Part shown: positions 25,362 through 34,538 of the stretch, in pieces
How the letters are laid out: each line of letters opens with the position of its first letter
How positions within the stretch are numbered: position 1 is the first letter of the stretch
From: Bacteroidales bacterium
GTDB taxonomy: Bacteria > Bacteroidota > Bacteroidia > Bacteroidales > FEN-979
Direction of reading: 5' to 3'
Assembly: GCA_025355465.1 (NCBI GenBank)
Contig: JANXZO010000072.1
Coordinates: forward strand, 1 to 41,884
Length of the DNA: 41,884 nt
The notes under the pieces: model-generated
Seen by the model: the letters and a program-made list of their open reading frames with translations, nothing else
The model's database searches: none
What the model was told of the DNA's origin: nothing
Made by a program: the position numbers and the translations under genes

Positions 25362-26045
25362 ATGAAAGCACTGTTACTTGCAGCCGGACTGGGAACCCGG
25401 CTTCGCCCTGTCACCGATTCGATACCCAAAGCCCTCGTTGTTTATGAAGGTAGGACACTTCTTGAGCATTCACTAAACCATCTTAGTCTGAACGGGATCA
25501 ATGAGGTGATCGTGAATGTTCATCATTTCCCCCTCATGATCCGGGATTTTCTCCTGACAAACAACAATTTCGGCATGGAGATCAGCATTTCCGACGAGTC
25601 GGAGGAGCTTTTGGAAACAGGAGGAGCGCTGAAAAAGGCGGCCTGGTTTTTCAGCAGTCCGGAGCCGTTTGTCGTACGGAATGCTGATGTGATTTCAGAT
25701 ATGGATCTCCGGTTGATGACAGCGTTTCACAGGAGTCATCGTGGAATTGCAACACTGGCAGTGAGGGAAAGGGACACTTCAAGATATCTCCTTTTTGATG
25801 AGAAGATGAAACTTGCCGGATGGGAAAACCGGAAAACCGGGGAGCGGAAAATTACCAGGGCTGTCACAGCTTACAAGCCACTTGGTTTCAGCGGGATTCA
25901 GGTTGTAAGCCCGGATATTTTTCCGCTCATTACGGAGTCAGGTAAATTTTCACTGACCGATCTTTATCTGCGACTCTCATCTTTCGCAGAAATTTATGGT
26001 TATCCCGAAGTCAATTCCATGTGGAAAGATATAGGGAAATTTTAA
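25362..26045 (+). CDS. murU: MurU-type sugar-1-phosphate nucleotidyltransferase
   Basis: This 227-residue enzyme belongs to the GT-A-like nucleotidyltransferase fold. The signature LLAAGLGTRLRPVTDSIPKAL is at residues 4-25, with the nucleotide-binding and Mg-binding segment EPFVVRNADVISDMDLRLM later. The short, single-domain length fits N-acetylmuramate alpha-1-phosphate uridylyltransferase (MurU), which makes UDP-MurNAc from the AmgK product. A mannose- or glucose-1-phosphate nucleotidyltransferase would normally be longer or carry a beta-helix. The neighbouring AmgK-like fusion supports MurU, although aqpZ on the other strand lies between. It likely shares a transcript with addB (15-base gap). 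Confidence 0.8.
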   Translation: MKALLLAAGLGTRLRPVTDSIPKALVVYEGRTLLEHSLNHLSLNGINEVIVNVHHFPLMIRDFLLTNNNFGMEISISDESEELLETGGALKKAAWFFSSPEPFVVRNADVISDMDLRLMTAFHRSHRGIATLAVRERDTSRYLLFDEKMKLAGWENRKTGERKITRAVTAYKPLGFSGIQVVSPDIFPLITESGKFSLTDLYLRLSSFAEIYGYPEVNSMWKDIGKF

Positions 26046-26060
26046 TAGTAAACTGTTTCA

Positions 26061-28985
26061 ATGACCTCATTCCTCGGAAAAACTGCAAAGCACCTGTTCG
26101 AACGTTATGGTTCAGATCTGTCGGAGATTTGTATTGTCATGCCTAACCGGCGGGCCGGATTGTTCCTTAACAGGTTTCTTGCAGCGGAGCTCTCCCGGCC
26201 AGTGTGGGCTCCTGCAATGTTTTCCGTCGAAGATTTTCTGGCAAAAATTGCAAGAATGAAGGAGGTTGAGCCGATCCACCTGCTGATTGAGCTCTACGAT
26301 ATTCATAAAGAAACGGACGGGGAAAAGGCACAGCTTTTCGAGGAATTCCTCAGCTGGGGACCGCAATTACTGACTGATTTCAACGATATTGACCGCTACC
26401 TGGCAGATGCAGGGGAACTTTTTGGTTACCTCGATGAGGTGCGTGCCATAAACCTCTGGAACCTCGATAAAACCCCGCTTACTGAATTTCAGAAGAACTA
26501 CCTCGCATTCTATCATTCACTTGGAAGTTATTACACAAAACTTGTGCAGCGTTTGCTTTCGCGAGGAGAGGGCTACCAGGGCCTGGTATTCCGTGAGGCA
26601 TCCCGGCGGATTGCAGATGGAACAGGAAAGGTGCCCTGGAGCAAGGTCGTTTTTATTGGATTCAATGCGCTCACCAAGGCAGAGGAACAGGTAATGACCC
26701 ATCTTCACCGCGATGGGCAGGCAGAATTTATTTGGGATGCAGACCGTTACTATCTTGAGCAGTCCCACCAGGAGGCCGGCAGTTTTCTGCGTCAATGGCT
26801 CTCTGTGTGGCCGGAAAAGGAAAAAAGATGGGTTTCGGAAGATTTTCTTAATGGAGCTAAGGAAATTGAGGTCGTCGGGGTGCCCAATGTAACAGGTCAG
26901 GTTAAATTTTGTGGTGAACTTCTGCAGCTCAGGCAGCTCCCTGCCGGCGAAAACACAGCCATTGTATTGCCTGATGAGAGCCTGCTTATGCCGCTGCTTA
27001 ATTCTCTCCCTGCGGAGGTTGATGAGTTAAATATTACGATGGGCCTTCCATTGAAACACACGCCGCTGGCAGATCTTCTGGAAAATGTTTTGCAGATGCA
27101 TCTTCATGCTGCAGGGATGGAAGGCAGCAGAAATTCAGGAAAGCGATTTTATTTTCGTGATGTTTTGAAAATCCTTCAACATCCTTTGGTTACCGGGATA
27201 TGCAGGCGGATCCTGGGAAATCAGTTTGCCCTCAGTGAGGTGACTGCCAGGGTAAGGTCGGGAAATCAGGTGTTTCTTAGTAAAGATGATTTACATGGCA
27301 GTGATCTGTTCAGTGCCGAGCTTGGTATGCTTGACCCATTTTTCGAACCCTGGCCAGGTCCTTCAGAAGCCATCCCGTTTTTACGCCGGATCGTTGAGAT
27401 GGTGCGGGAATCAATACAATTGCCCGACCGGAGTGCTGATCAAAAGCCGGAATCGTTATCGGGTGAGGTAGATACAGAAAATGCCTTTGTTTTTGCCAGA
27501 CTCCTCCTGCAGCTGAGCGAAATCGTTAACAGATACCCTTCATATTTCACACTGAAGACCTTTTGCAATTTCTTCAGGCAGCTTACCCAGAGTACTACCC
27601 TTCCATTTTACGGCGAACCGCTCAAAGGGACTCAAATCATGGGGATGCTTGAAACCCGTACCCTTGATTTCGACAACCTCATCATCTTGTCGTGTAACGA
27701 AGGATTGCTGCCCTCGGGAAAGACAGCGCATTCGTTCATCCCTTTTGATATTAAACGTGAATTCGGACTGCCTACTTATCATCATAAGGATGCTGTTTAT
27801 GCATACCATTTTTTTCGCCTGTTACAGCGTGCAAAAAAGGTGTGGCTTTTATACAATACCGAACCCAACCTGTTAAAAGGCGGGGAGAAGAGCAGGTTCA
27901 TCCAGCAGATCTGCCGTGAACTCCCGTTATACAATCCCGCCATAAAAATTCATGAGCAGTTGCTTGTATCGGTTCTTCAGAAAAACGAACCGTATCCACC
28001 CATCATCATTGCAAAAGAGGGTGAGGTGCTGGAAACCATGGTGAAAAAGGCCCGCGATGGGTTTGCTCCAACTGCACTTAATGCCTTCCGGAACTGCGCA
28101 CTGCGATTTTATTTCTCCGCCATTGCCGGATTGAAGGAGCCGGAAGAGGCAGCAGATACCATCGATCCGAAAACGCTGGGTGTTGCAGTCCACAAGGCGC
28201 TACAGGTACTTTACACCCTCCATCAGCATGAACCATTGACAACGGCGGCCATTACCACGATGATTGCAAAATCGGACGAAGCTGTTCAGCAAGCCTTTGC
28301 GGAGAAATTCAAAGGTTCATCCACCGCCTTTGGGAAGAATCTGTTGCTGGTAAATGTTGCCCGTTTTATGGTGAGAAATTTTCTCAATGGGGAGATGGAC
28401 CTGGTAAAAGAACTTTCGGAAAAGGGAGCTGTGATGAAGGTTGAATTGCTTGAACAGCATCTGCGAAGGCCGATCCATGTGTGTGCCGGGGAGGTGGATT
28501 TTGAGGTGATTGTCAAAGGGGTGGTAGACCGGGTCGACAGAATGGGTGACGAAACAAGGGTGATTGACTACAAAACCGGTTTGTCGGACAAAACCGAGTT
28601 GCAGGTAAATGGCTGGGAAGATCTGCAGCATGATCCGTTGCTCGACAAGGGATTTCAGCTTTTAACATATGCCTGGCTTCTGCATGAAAAAGCGTCGAAA
28701 TCAGTCATGCGTGCCGGTATCATTTCTCTGAAAAGCCTTGGTTCGGGGTTTATGACGGTAAATGTTCCCGCGCCGCTCTCCGGCAATCAGGATGCCGTTC
28801 AGCCTGGCACGCCCAAGGCAAAGCAACCCAAAACCGATAAACTCGGAGAGGAAGAGATGGTTGCCTTTGAAGCGCAACTCAAACTGATTCTCGAAGCGTT
28901 GTTTGACACGGCAGTTCCGTTCCTGCAGACGGAAAGCAGGGATGTATGCGCAAGATGTCCCTATATCTCCATCTGCGGTCGATGA
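26061..28985 (+). CDS. addB: AddB-type PD-(D/E)XK nuclease
   Basis: This 974-residue protein is the partner of AddA. The N-terminal part begins ICIVMPNRRAGLFLNRFL, a degenerate nucleotide-binding site typical of Bacteroidota AddB, and continues as a helicase-like fold without full motifs. A recognisable inner segment is TRTLDFDNLIILSCNEGLLP. The C-terminal nuclease has VIDYKTGLSD (about residue 833). The iron-sulphur cysteines are C679 (FRNCALRFYF) and C963, C966 and C972 (CARCPYISIC), the four ligands found in AddB-type nucleases. The cluster and nuclease both appear intact. murU lies 15 bases upstream, so addA and addB are in separate transcription units here. Confidence 0.88.
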   Translation: MTSFLGKTAKHLFERYGSDLSEICIVMPNRRAGLFLNRFLAAELSRPVWAPAMFSVEDFLAKIARMKEVEPIHLLIELYDIHKETDGEKAQLFEEFLSWGPQLLTDFNDIDRYLADAGELFGYLDEVRAINLWNLDKTPLTEFQKNYLAFYHSLGSYYTKLVQRLLSRGEGYQGLVFREASRRIADGTGKVPWSKVVFIGFNALTKAEEQVMTHLHRDGQAEFIWDADRYYLEQSHQEAGSFLRQWLSVWPEKEKRWVSEDFLNGAKEIEVVGVPNVTGQVKFCGELLQLRQLPAGENTAIVLPDESLLMPLLNSLPAEVDELNITMGLPLKHTPLADLLENVLQMHLHAAGMEGSRNSGKRFYFRDVLKILQHPLVTGICRRILGNQFALSEVTARVRSGNQVFLSKDDLHGSDLFSAELGMLDPFFEPWPGPSEAIPFLRRIVEMVRESIQLPDRSADQKPESLSGEVDTENAFVFARLLLQLSEIVNRYPSYFTLKTFCNFFRQLTQSTTLPFYGEPLKGTQIMGMLETRTLDFDNLIILSCNEGLLPSGKTAHSFIPFDIKREFGLPTYHHKDAVYAYHFFRLLQRAKKVWLLYNTEPNLLKGGEKSRFIQQICRELPLYNPAIKIHEQLLVSVLQKNEPYPPIIIAKEGEVLETMVKKARDGFAPTALNAFRNCALRFYFSAIAGLKEPEEAADTIDPKTLGVAVHKALQVLYTLHQHEPLTTAAITTMIAKSDEAVQQAFAEKFKGSSTAFGKNLLLVNVARFMVRNFLNGEMDLVKELSEKGAVMKVELLEQHLRRPIHVCAGEVDFEVIVKGVVDRVDRMGDETRVIDYKTGLSDKTELQVNGWEDLQHDPLLDKGFQLLTYAWLLHEKASKSVMRAGIISLKSLGSGFMTVNVPAPLSGNQDAVQPGTPKAKQPKTDKLGEEEMVAFEAQLKLILEALFDTAVPFLQTESRDVCARCPYISICGR

Positions 28986-28989
28986 ATGC

Positions 28990-29042
28990 ATCAATCAATC
29001 AATCGTTCAATCAATCAATCAGTCAATCATTGAATCAATCAA
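28990..29042. repeat. Degenerate (ATCA)n microsatellite
   Basis: About thirteen tetranucleotide units based on ATCA/CAAT, with breaks at CGTT, AGTC and TTGA, fill the 49-base gap between the addB stop and the EEP gene. The last units overlap the final codons of the EEP gene. The number of units is likely to vary between strains. Confidence 0.85.
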
Positions 29043-30120
29043 TTTTTCGAAGATCGAGGTAAACCGGCAGGTGGTCGCTGAATCCTCCTTCGTACTTCGG
29101 GCCGTTATAAGTTCTTGACGGTTTATCACCGAAGAACTTTCCATCCTCCTTCAGAATAAACCCGGCGCGGAATATCTTCACATCCTGATAACCGGTCATC
29201 AGTCTGTTTGACCCGTAAAAAAGCGATTTCGTAACCATAAACTGATCAAGAATGGCCCATGTTCCTTGAAATTTATGGGTACCTTCCCGTCCCTGTTTCG
29301 GCCCCATCAGGTTAATTAGCAATGCATTCTTCGTTTGGGTGGTGTCGTTGGCGGCACCTAAAACCCGGCACACACTTTCATCGGAGGTTTCATCGTTGAA
29401 GTCGCCCATTATCAATATGTTCGAAAATGGCTTCTGCGCAAGAACGGAATCGACGAGGTGACGAAGGACCCCGGCAACATAATTTCTCCGGGGCTGCGAT
29501 TCTATGCTGCCTCCGCGTCTCGATGGCCAATGATTGACGAAAAGTGTTAATGTGTCTTCCCCGAAAAGAATACCGCTGACCACCAAGATCCCGCGGGTTT
29601 GCACCAGGGTGTCGAAAGGGAACCGGATGGTTACGGTGCGGCTGAAAAAGGGTGTGAATAAGGCAGGCCGGTAAAGTAAAGCGACATCAACGCCACGCAG
29701 ATCAGGCGATTCGTAATGAATGAATCTATATTTCAGGGTTGCGAGCGGAGTCTGATAGATCAGCTTATTCAGAACGTATCGGTTTTCAACTTCGCACATG
29801 CCGATAATAACCGGTGGGGACCACTTTCCCATGGCCAGGCACGTTTTTGCAAGATGATTCAGCTTCTGGCTGAATCTTGAATAACTCCAGCGCCTTGCAC
29901 CGGCAGCGGTGAATTCATCATCGAGTTTCGTGGAGTCATCATATGGATCATACAGATTTTCAACATTCCAGAAACATATCCTGACATTTTGACTTTTCCG
30001 GATGACAGAATCATGAATGGCATATTTTTCGAATGGTTGGCACCCAAAAATGTCTGAAGGCCAGGCAACCCTTAGTGTTAAAAGAATAAAGGCCAGTTGA
30101 ATAATTGAAATATTTTTCAT
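29035..30120 (-). CDS. Secreted endonuclease/exonuclease/phosphatase (EEP) family protein
   Basis: This 361-residue protein has an N-terminal signal peptide, although the h-region is shared with a cysteine-containing stretch (TLRVAWPSDIFGCQ). The DNase I-like fold shows the family's motifs in order: FWNVENLYDP, IIGMCEVENRYV (metal-binding Glu), VDVALLYRP, FVNHWPSRRGG, ILIMGDFNDET and the final GGFSDHLPVYLDL (catalytic Asp-His). All active-site segments are intact. Substrate cannot be told: these may be nucleases or phospho(di)esterases. It is convergent with addB and separated from degP by 191 bases. Confidence 0.87.
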   Translation of the reverse strand: MKNISIIQLAFILLTLRVAWPSDIFGCQPFEKYAIHDSVIRKSQNVRICFWNVENLYDPYDDSTKLDDEFTAAGARRWSYSRFSQKLNHLAKTCLAMGKWSPPVIIGMCEVENRYVLNKLIYQTPLATLKYRFIHYESPDLRGVDVALLYRPALFTPFFSRTVTIRFPFDTLVQTRGILVVSGILFGEDTLTLFVNHWPSRRGGSIESQPRRNYVAGVLRHLVDSVLAQKPFSNILIMGDFNDETSDESVCRVLGAANDTTQTKNALLINLMGPKQGREGTHKFQGTWAILDQFMVTKSLFYGSNRLMTGYQDVKIFRAGFILKEDGKFFGDKPSRTYNGPKYEGGFSDHLPVYLDLRKID

Positions 30121-30197
30121 GGGAACCGATTAATGCAACTATTTGACATTTTTTATTGTCTACTGCTTAATCGGGTTCGACTGGAAAAAGTAAACCG

Positions 30198-30292
30198 AAA
30201 ACGACGTTTTTCATTAACGATTATTTAACAAAGGCTTAACACTATTTAACAACATACGCGGAAATATTGCATGGTTAACGACGTTTTAAAAC
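30198..30292. promoter_or_regulatory. Two palindromic AACGACGTT sites upstream of degP
   Basis: The first site is AAAACG-A-CGTTTT (30198-30210), a perfect 6-bp-arm palindrome. The second (30275-30287) shares the 11 bases AACGACGTTTT and runs into another palindrome, GTTTTAAAAC (30283-30292). The copies are 77 bases apart, in the 191-base region before degP. They may be operators for an envelope-stress regulator. No TAnnTTTG element was found here. Confidence 0.4.
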
Positions 30293-30311
30293 CGACAAAA
30301 CAAAATGAACC

Positions 30312-31748
30312 ATGAAAAGAACAGTTGGAATTTTCCTGATTGCCATGCTTGGCGGTGCTGTTAGTCTCGGGTTGTATAAAACATTTGAGAAAAGATCGCC
30401 ATTCTACAATTCACGCCCCGAAGGGATTCCTGTCCAGGCGGTGAGTTATACTCCGGGTGCCGCGTTTGACCTGCCTGATTTCGAGGCTGCAGCGGCCAAT
30501 TCGGTGCATGCAGTGGTGCATATCAAATCTGAGTTTCAGAAGAAAAGCATGGTGTACGATGACTTCTTCGAATTTTTCAATTACGGCGGACGACCACAAC
30601 CCAGGGAATATATCTCCCCCTATTCAGCGATGGGTTCGGGCGTCATTGTATCGCCTGACGGATATATTGTGACGAACAACCATGTAGTTCAGGAAGCCAA
30701 TGAAATTTCCGTTACGCTTAACGACAAGCGTTCATACAAAGCCACCGTAATCGGAACAGACCCGAGCACAGACCTTGCGCTTATCAAGGTCGACGAATCC
30801 GGTTTGCCCTTCCTCTCTTATGCCAATTCCGATGAAGTTAAGATAGGGGAGTGGGTACTTGCAGTCGGCAATCCATTTAACCTCACTTCGACGGTGACAG
30901 CGGGAATTGTGAGTGCAAAAGCGCGAAACATCAATATTCTCGGATCGAAAGGGGCCATTGAATCATTCATTCAGACGGATGCCGCCATCAATCCGGGAAA
31001 CAGCGGGGGGGCGCTAGTGAATACCCGCGGGCAGCTGATCGGCATCAACGCCGCCATCGCTTCCGGAACTGGCTATTATACTGGTTATTCGTTTGCAATA
31101 CCGGTAAATATTGTAAAAAAGGTGGTGGATGATTTTATGAAATTCGGAAAGATAAAGCGTGCCTATCTTGGAGTTTACTACCGTGAAATTGATGACCAGT
31201 TTGCCCGGGAAAAGGGATTCAGCGATCTGCGCGGCATCTATGTTGAAGATGTGGTGCCGGGCAGCTCCGCTGACAAAGCCGGTGTTAAAAATGGCGATGT
31301 CATTGTAAAGATCGACAATCATCCGATCAACGGAAAGGCTGAATTGATGGAGGTTATCGGGCAGAAAAGCCCCGGCGACCATGTCATTGTTCTGGCAAAC
31401 CGCGATAACAAAGAAATTGAGATCCCCATGACCATGCAGAGCGAGGATGAACAGGCTACTAACATCAAAACTGATAAGGTAATGGTTCATGGGGCTACAT
31501 TCGAACCGCTGTCTGAAAATGAAAAAGCCAGGCTGAATATCGAAAACGGGTTTAAAATTACCCGTCTTGAAAATGGCAAATTCCGGAACTCAGGTATCAA
31601 GGAGGGGTTTATCGTTCTTGGAATTGATCGGCAGCCTGTGACCAGTGCAGCAGAATTGAGAGAGGCGCTTACGACGCGTAACGGTGGTATCCTTATTGAA
31701 GGGGTCTATCCCAACGGGTTGCGGGCATACTATGGGATTGGACTTTAG
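30312..31748 (+). CDS. degP: DegP/HtrA (Do family) periplasmic serine protease
   Basis: This 478-residue protease/chaperone degrades misfolded envelope proteins. It has an N-terminal hydrophobic segment (signal or anchor, [19 protein letters not shown]). The trypsin-like catalytic triad is H124 (VTNNHVV), D154 (STDLALIKV) and S231 (NPGNSGGAL). Two PDZ domains follow: the first at about residues 280-375 ([33 protein letters not shown]), and a divergent one from about residue 400 to the end ([20 protein letters not shown]). All catalytic residues are present. It is followed by rpoD after 17 bases, so the two may be cotranscribed. Confidence 0.94.
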   Translation: MKRTVGIFLIAMLGGAVSLGLYKTFEKRSPFYNSRPEGIPVQAVSYTPGAAFDLPDFEAAAANSVHAVVHIKSEFQKKSMVYDDFFEFFNYGGRPQPREYISPYSAMGSGVIVSPDGYIVTNNHVVQEANEISVTLNDKRSYKATVIGTDPSTDLALIKVDESGLPFLSYANSDEVKIGEWVLAVGNPFNLTSTVTAGIVSAKARNINILGSKGAIESFIQTDAAINPGNSGGALVNTRGQLIGINAAIASGTGYYTGYSFAIPVNIVKKVVDDFMKFGKIKRAYLGVYYREIDDQFAREKGFSDLRGIYVEDVVPGSSADKAGVKNGDVIVKIDNHPINGKAELMEVIGQKSPGDHVIVLANRDNKEIEIPMTMQSEDEQATNIKTDKVMVHGATFEPLSENEKARLNIENGFKITRLENGKFRNSGIKEGFIVLGIDRQPVTSAAELREALTTRNGGILIEGVYPNGLRAYYGIGL

Positions 31749-31765
31749 TATTAACAAACGAAATC

Positions 31766-32629
31766 ATGAGACAACTAAAAATATCAAAATCGATAACCAA
31801 CCGCGAAACTGCATCCCTTGACAAATATCTTCAGGATATTGGCAGGGAGGAGTTGATCACGGCTGATGAGGAGGTAACCCTTGCGCAGCGGATCAAACAA
31901 GGCGATCAGCTGGCGCTGGAGAAACTTTGCCGGGCTAATCTGCGCTTCGTCGTGTCGGTTGCCAAACAGTATCAAAACCAGGGGTTGAGCCTTCCCGACC
32001 TGATCAACGAGGGAAATGTCGGCCTCATTAAGGCTGCCCGCAGGTTTGATGAGACCCGTGGATTTAAGTTCATCTCGTATGCAGTCTGGTGGATCCGTCA
32101 GTCAATTCTTCAGTCGTTAGCCGAACAGTCGCGCATTGTCCGACTTCCGCTCAACCAGGTCGGATCTATCAGCAAGATGTCGAAGGCCAGCGTGAAACTT
32201 GAACAGCGGTTTGAGCGTCCGCCTTCACTTGATGAACTGGCCATTGAGCTTGAACTTCCTGAAAAGAAGGTAGCAGAAACTATACGGATGGCAACCCGGA
32301 TCGTTTCTATGGATGCGCCCCTCGACCAGGATGAGGATGTGAAATTGCTGGATATGTTTGTGAATGAAGACACGCCCAGTACCGACGACGGTCTCATCCG
32401 TGAATCCCTGTCGAGAGAAATTCAACGTTCTCTTTCAACCTTAACCGATAAGGAGCGGGAGATCATCAACCTCTTCTACGGAATTGGTGTGGCGCACAGC
32501 TATACCCTGGAGGAGATCGGATCCATGTTTGAACTTACCCGCGAAAGGGTTCGCCAGATCAAGGAAAAGGCAATCCGACGGCTGAAAAACTCGTCGCGGA
32601 GTAACTTGCTGAAGTCCTATCTGGGATAA
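31766..32629 (+). CDS. rpoD: Primary RNA polymerase sigma factor RpoD (Bacteroidota type)
   Basis: This 287-residue protein is short and lacks region 1.1, as is usual in Bacteroidota. Region 1.2 is [18 protein letters not shown], region 2 is [20 protein letters not shown] followed by [16 protein letters not shown], region 3 has [13 protein letters not shown], and region 4 ends with [20 protein letters not shown]. It should recognise TTG-N(19-21)-TAnnTTTG promoters, several of which occur in this window. The unusual feature is its place right after degP. It may be transcribed both from its own and from the degP promoter, which would link sigma supply to envelope stress. Confidence 0.95.
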   Translation: MRQLKISKSITNRETASLDKYLQDIGREELITADEEVTLAQRIKQGDQLALEKLCRANLRFVVSVAKQYQNQGLSLPDLINEGNVGLIKAARRFDETRGFKFISYAVWWIRQSILQSLAEQSRIVRLPLNQVGSISKMSKASVKLEQRFERPPSLDELAIELELPEKKVAETIRMATRIVSMDAPLDQDEDVKLLDMFVNEDTPSTDDGLIRESLSREIQRSLSTLTDKEREIINLFYGIGVAHSYTLEEIGSMFELTRERVRQIKEKAIRRLKNSSRSNLLKSYLG

Positions 32630-32697
32630 TATTAACATGGTGTGAATAACTTCCAGGAGAAAATTACGCAAGGATATCACGAATCAAAAATAATGTG

Positions 32698-32705
32698 TAA
32701 TTTTG
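32698..32705 (+). promoter_or_regulatory. TAnnTTTG promoter of the 122-residue protein
   Basis: TAATTTTG matches the -7 element exactly, giving a leader of about 19 bases before ATG 32728. No -33 match was found. Confidence 0.45.
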
Positions 32706-32727
32706 CATTGTTAAGTTTTTATCAACA

Positions 32728-33096
32728 ATGATCAGGCACCGCAGGAAAATAAAAATATCCTACATCTTCGCAACGGCAGTAGCAGTGGCTATCATCTGCC
32801 TTGGGTCCCTGATTAATTTTCACCAGTATAAGATCTGGGGCAAACCACTTATTCCACAATTTGTAGGGATAAAGCGGGATGCCGAAAAATCAGGAAAAAC
32901 ATTTCTCATCACCAAGTCAGACAAGAGTAATACCACCATACAAAAATACGCCTACTCCACCGACCTGATCTCCTTTGTCGAAAGTGTGCGTTATGGTTGC
33001 GGAAGCGGTACTTTTATCCTTACCGAACAGACGCAAATCAATCCCTGCAGTATTCCGGCTGGTTCAGTCGGCCTGAGGGCTCCCCCTTTAGCTTAA
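32728..33096 (+). CDS. Small membrane-anchored protein of unknown function
   Basis: This 122-residue protein has a basic N terminus (MIRHRRKIKISY) followed by one hydrophobic segment (IFATAVAVAIICLGSLINF), so it is a membrane-anchored protein with an outer part of about 85 residues. That part holds GKTFLITKSDKSNTTIQKYA and a cysteine-containing stretch (RYGCGSGTFILTE), then INPCSIPAGS. The two cysteines could form a disulphide. I do not recognise the family. It has its own promoter and stands 159 bases before the haem-type locus, with no evident link to it. Confidence 0.55.
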   Translation: MIRHRRKIKISYIFATAVAVAIICLGSLINFHQYKIWGKPLIPQFVGIKRDAEKSGKTFLITKSDKSNTTIQKYAYSTDLISFVESVRYGCGSGTFILTEQTQINPCSIPAGSVGLRAPPLA

Positions 33097-33112
33097 GTTT
33101 TCAGGTTTTCAG

Positions 33113-33167
33113 TTTTCGTCGAAAATCAACCTTCACAAGGTCCTGTGTACCGTTATATTGTTGTACA
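33113..33167. promoter_or_regulatory. Two palindromes upstream of the HmuY-like locus
   Basis: TTTTCG-T-CGAAAA (33113-33125) is a perfect palindrome. TGTAC-N12-GTACA (33146-33167) is a second inverted repeat. Both lie in the 159 bases before the first gene of the locus, where an iron- or haem-responsive repressor would bind. Neither matches a known operator exactly. Confidence 0.35.
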
Positions 33168-33255
33168 TGGTCTTGAATGGAACTGAAATCCAACCTCCCG
33201 AATTTTCATTTTTTCATTTTACATTTCTAATTACTCAATTCAAAAAAATCTGGTC

Positions 33256-34536
33256 ATGAGAAAGTCTTTTTACATGTTAATTTTTGCTTTTGTAGCACTG
33301 AATGTAACAACCGTCAGTCTTCGCGCCGCGGCGCAGAAATCTGCATCCAGCGACACCGTGGTAATGTTGCCCTTTTATGCCAACGAAGTTTATTATTCAA
33401 TGGAAAATGGCAGCGTACTTTCATCTCCCCGTAACCAGTGGGATATCGCCTTTCGCACCGCCAAAAGAAGTTCCAGCATCCTCACCAACGATGGAACTGG
33501 GGTTGTTTTATATACCTATCCCAAAGCCGACACTTCCGGCTGGGCTACCGTTGATACCAGCGGCCTTTCATCCTGGAAACCAATGTACAACGATGTCAAT
33601 GATTGGGAAAATGGAGCATTTTCGCGAAATGCCAAAGGCCATCCCGATTACGGCTGGTGTATCTATAACAGTGTAACACATAACCTTGTAGGTGACTCCA
33701 TATTTATCATAAAACTTCGCGATGGAAGTTTCCGGAAGTTATGGATCGTTGAGAAATTCTCGGCAGCTGCCACCTTTTCATTCCGTTATGCCAATCTTGA
33801 CGGTTCCAATCCAAAGTCTTCATTACTCGACCTTACCGGCGATGCTGCGTATGATTTCGTAGGATTCTCCCTTCAAACGGATCAGAAGATTTCCTATGAA
33901 GCGCCCAAAGCCGACTGGGACCTTGTATTCACAAAATATATGTCGGTGCAGCCCGGCGGTTCTTCGTACCCGGCTACCGCCACGCTGAGCAACGAAGGCG
34001 TAAAGGTGAAAAATTTCCGCCCGGTTCCACTCACCTATTCCGATTGGGGAGTAGGCGTATGGGACTCCACACGTTCGGCGATAGGCTGGAACTGGAAGTC
34101 GTTCGACAATGTCAATTTTGTCTATAAAGTGGTTGATTCGTCAGTATATTTTGTCAGAACCATCAGTGGAGATATCTATAAACTCTACTTCACCAGTTTT
34201 GCCGGAAGCACCTCTGGTAAAATTTCTTTCATGAAAGAAAAGGTGGCCGGTGTTGGCATCAGCGAACCCGCTGCCGGCACACTGCGTGTTGCAGTTTATC
34301 CGAATCCTGCAAAAGACAGGATCAATCTATATATTACCGGTAATCCCGGTGAAAATCTTTCAGTTGTTCTTACAGATCTGTCAGGCCGACAACTCCGTGC
34401 AGATCGTCCGGGCCAGCTGGCCGATGGGCTTAATGCGTTCAGTATCGATGTCGCCGGGGTGCAACCTGGTGTTTACTTTGTGATGGTTTCTGCCGCAGCA
34501 GTGAAATCAGTAACTAAAGTTATCATTGTCAACTAA
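33256..34536 (+). CDS. HmuY-like secreted protein with T9SS sorting domain
   Basis: This 426-residue protein has a signal peptide (MRKSFYMLIFAFVALNVTTV). It resembles HmuY haemophore-like proteins in two parts: NEVYYSMENGSVLSSPRNQW with WDIAF, and later KADWDLVFTKYMSV with a GGSSYPAT segment. A HmuY fold ending in DIYKLYFTSFAG follows. The C terminus is a T9SS sorting domain (VYPNPAKDRINLYITG to GVYFVMVSAA), so it is delivered to the cell surface or outside. Haem binding is inferred from family and locus; the ligand histidines of P. gingivalis HmuY cannot be confirmed by eye. It is first in the locus, two bases before the TonB receptor. Confidence 0.65.
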   Translation: MRKSFYMLIFAFVALNVTTVSLRAAAQKSASSDTVVMLPFYANEVYYSMENGSVLSSPRNQWDIAFRTAKRSSSILTNDGTGVVLYTYPKADTSGWATVDTSGLSSWKPMYNDVNDWENGAFSRNAKGHPDYGWCIYNSVTHNLVGDSIFIIKLRDGSFRKLWIVEKFSAAATFSFRYANLDGSNPKSSLLDLTGDAAYDFVGFSLQTDQKISYEAPKADWDLVFTKYMSVQPGGSSYPATATLSNEGVKVKNFRPVPLTYSDWGVGVWDSTRSAIGWNWKSFDNVNFVYKVVDSSVYFVRTISGDIYKLYFTSFAGSTSGKISFMKEKVAGVGISEPAAGTLRVAVYPNPAKDRINLYITGNPGENLSVVLTDLSGRQLRADRPGQLADGLNAFSIDVAGVQPGVYFVMVSAAAVKSVTKVIIVN

Positions 34537-34538
34537 GC

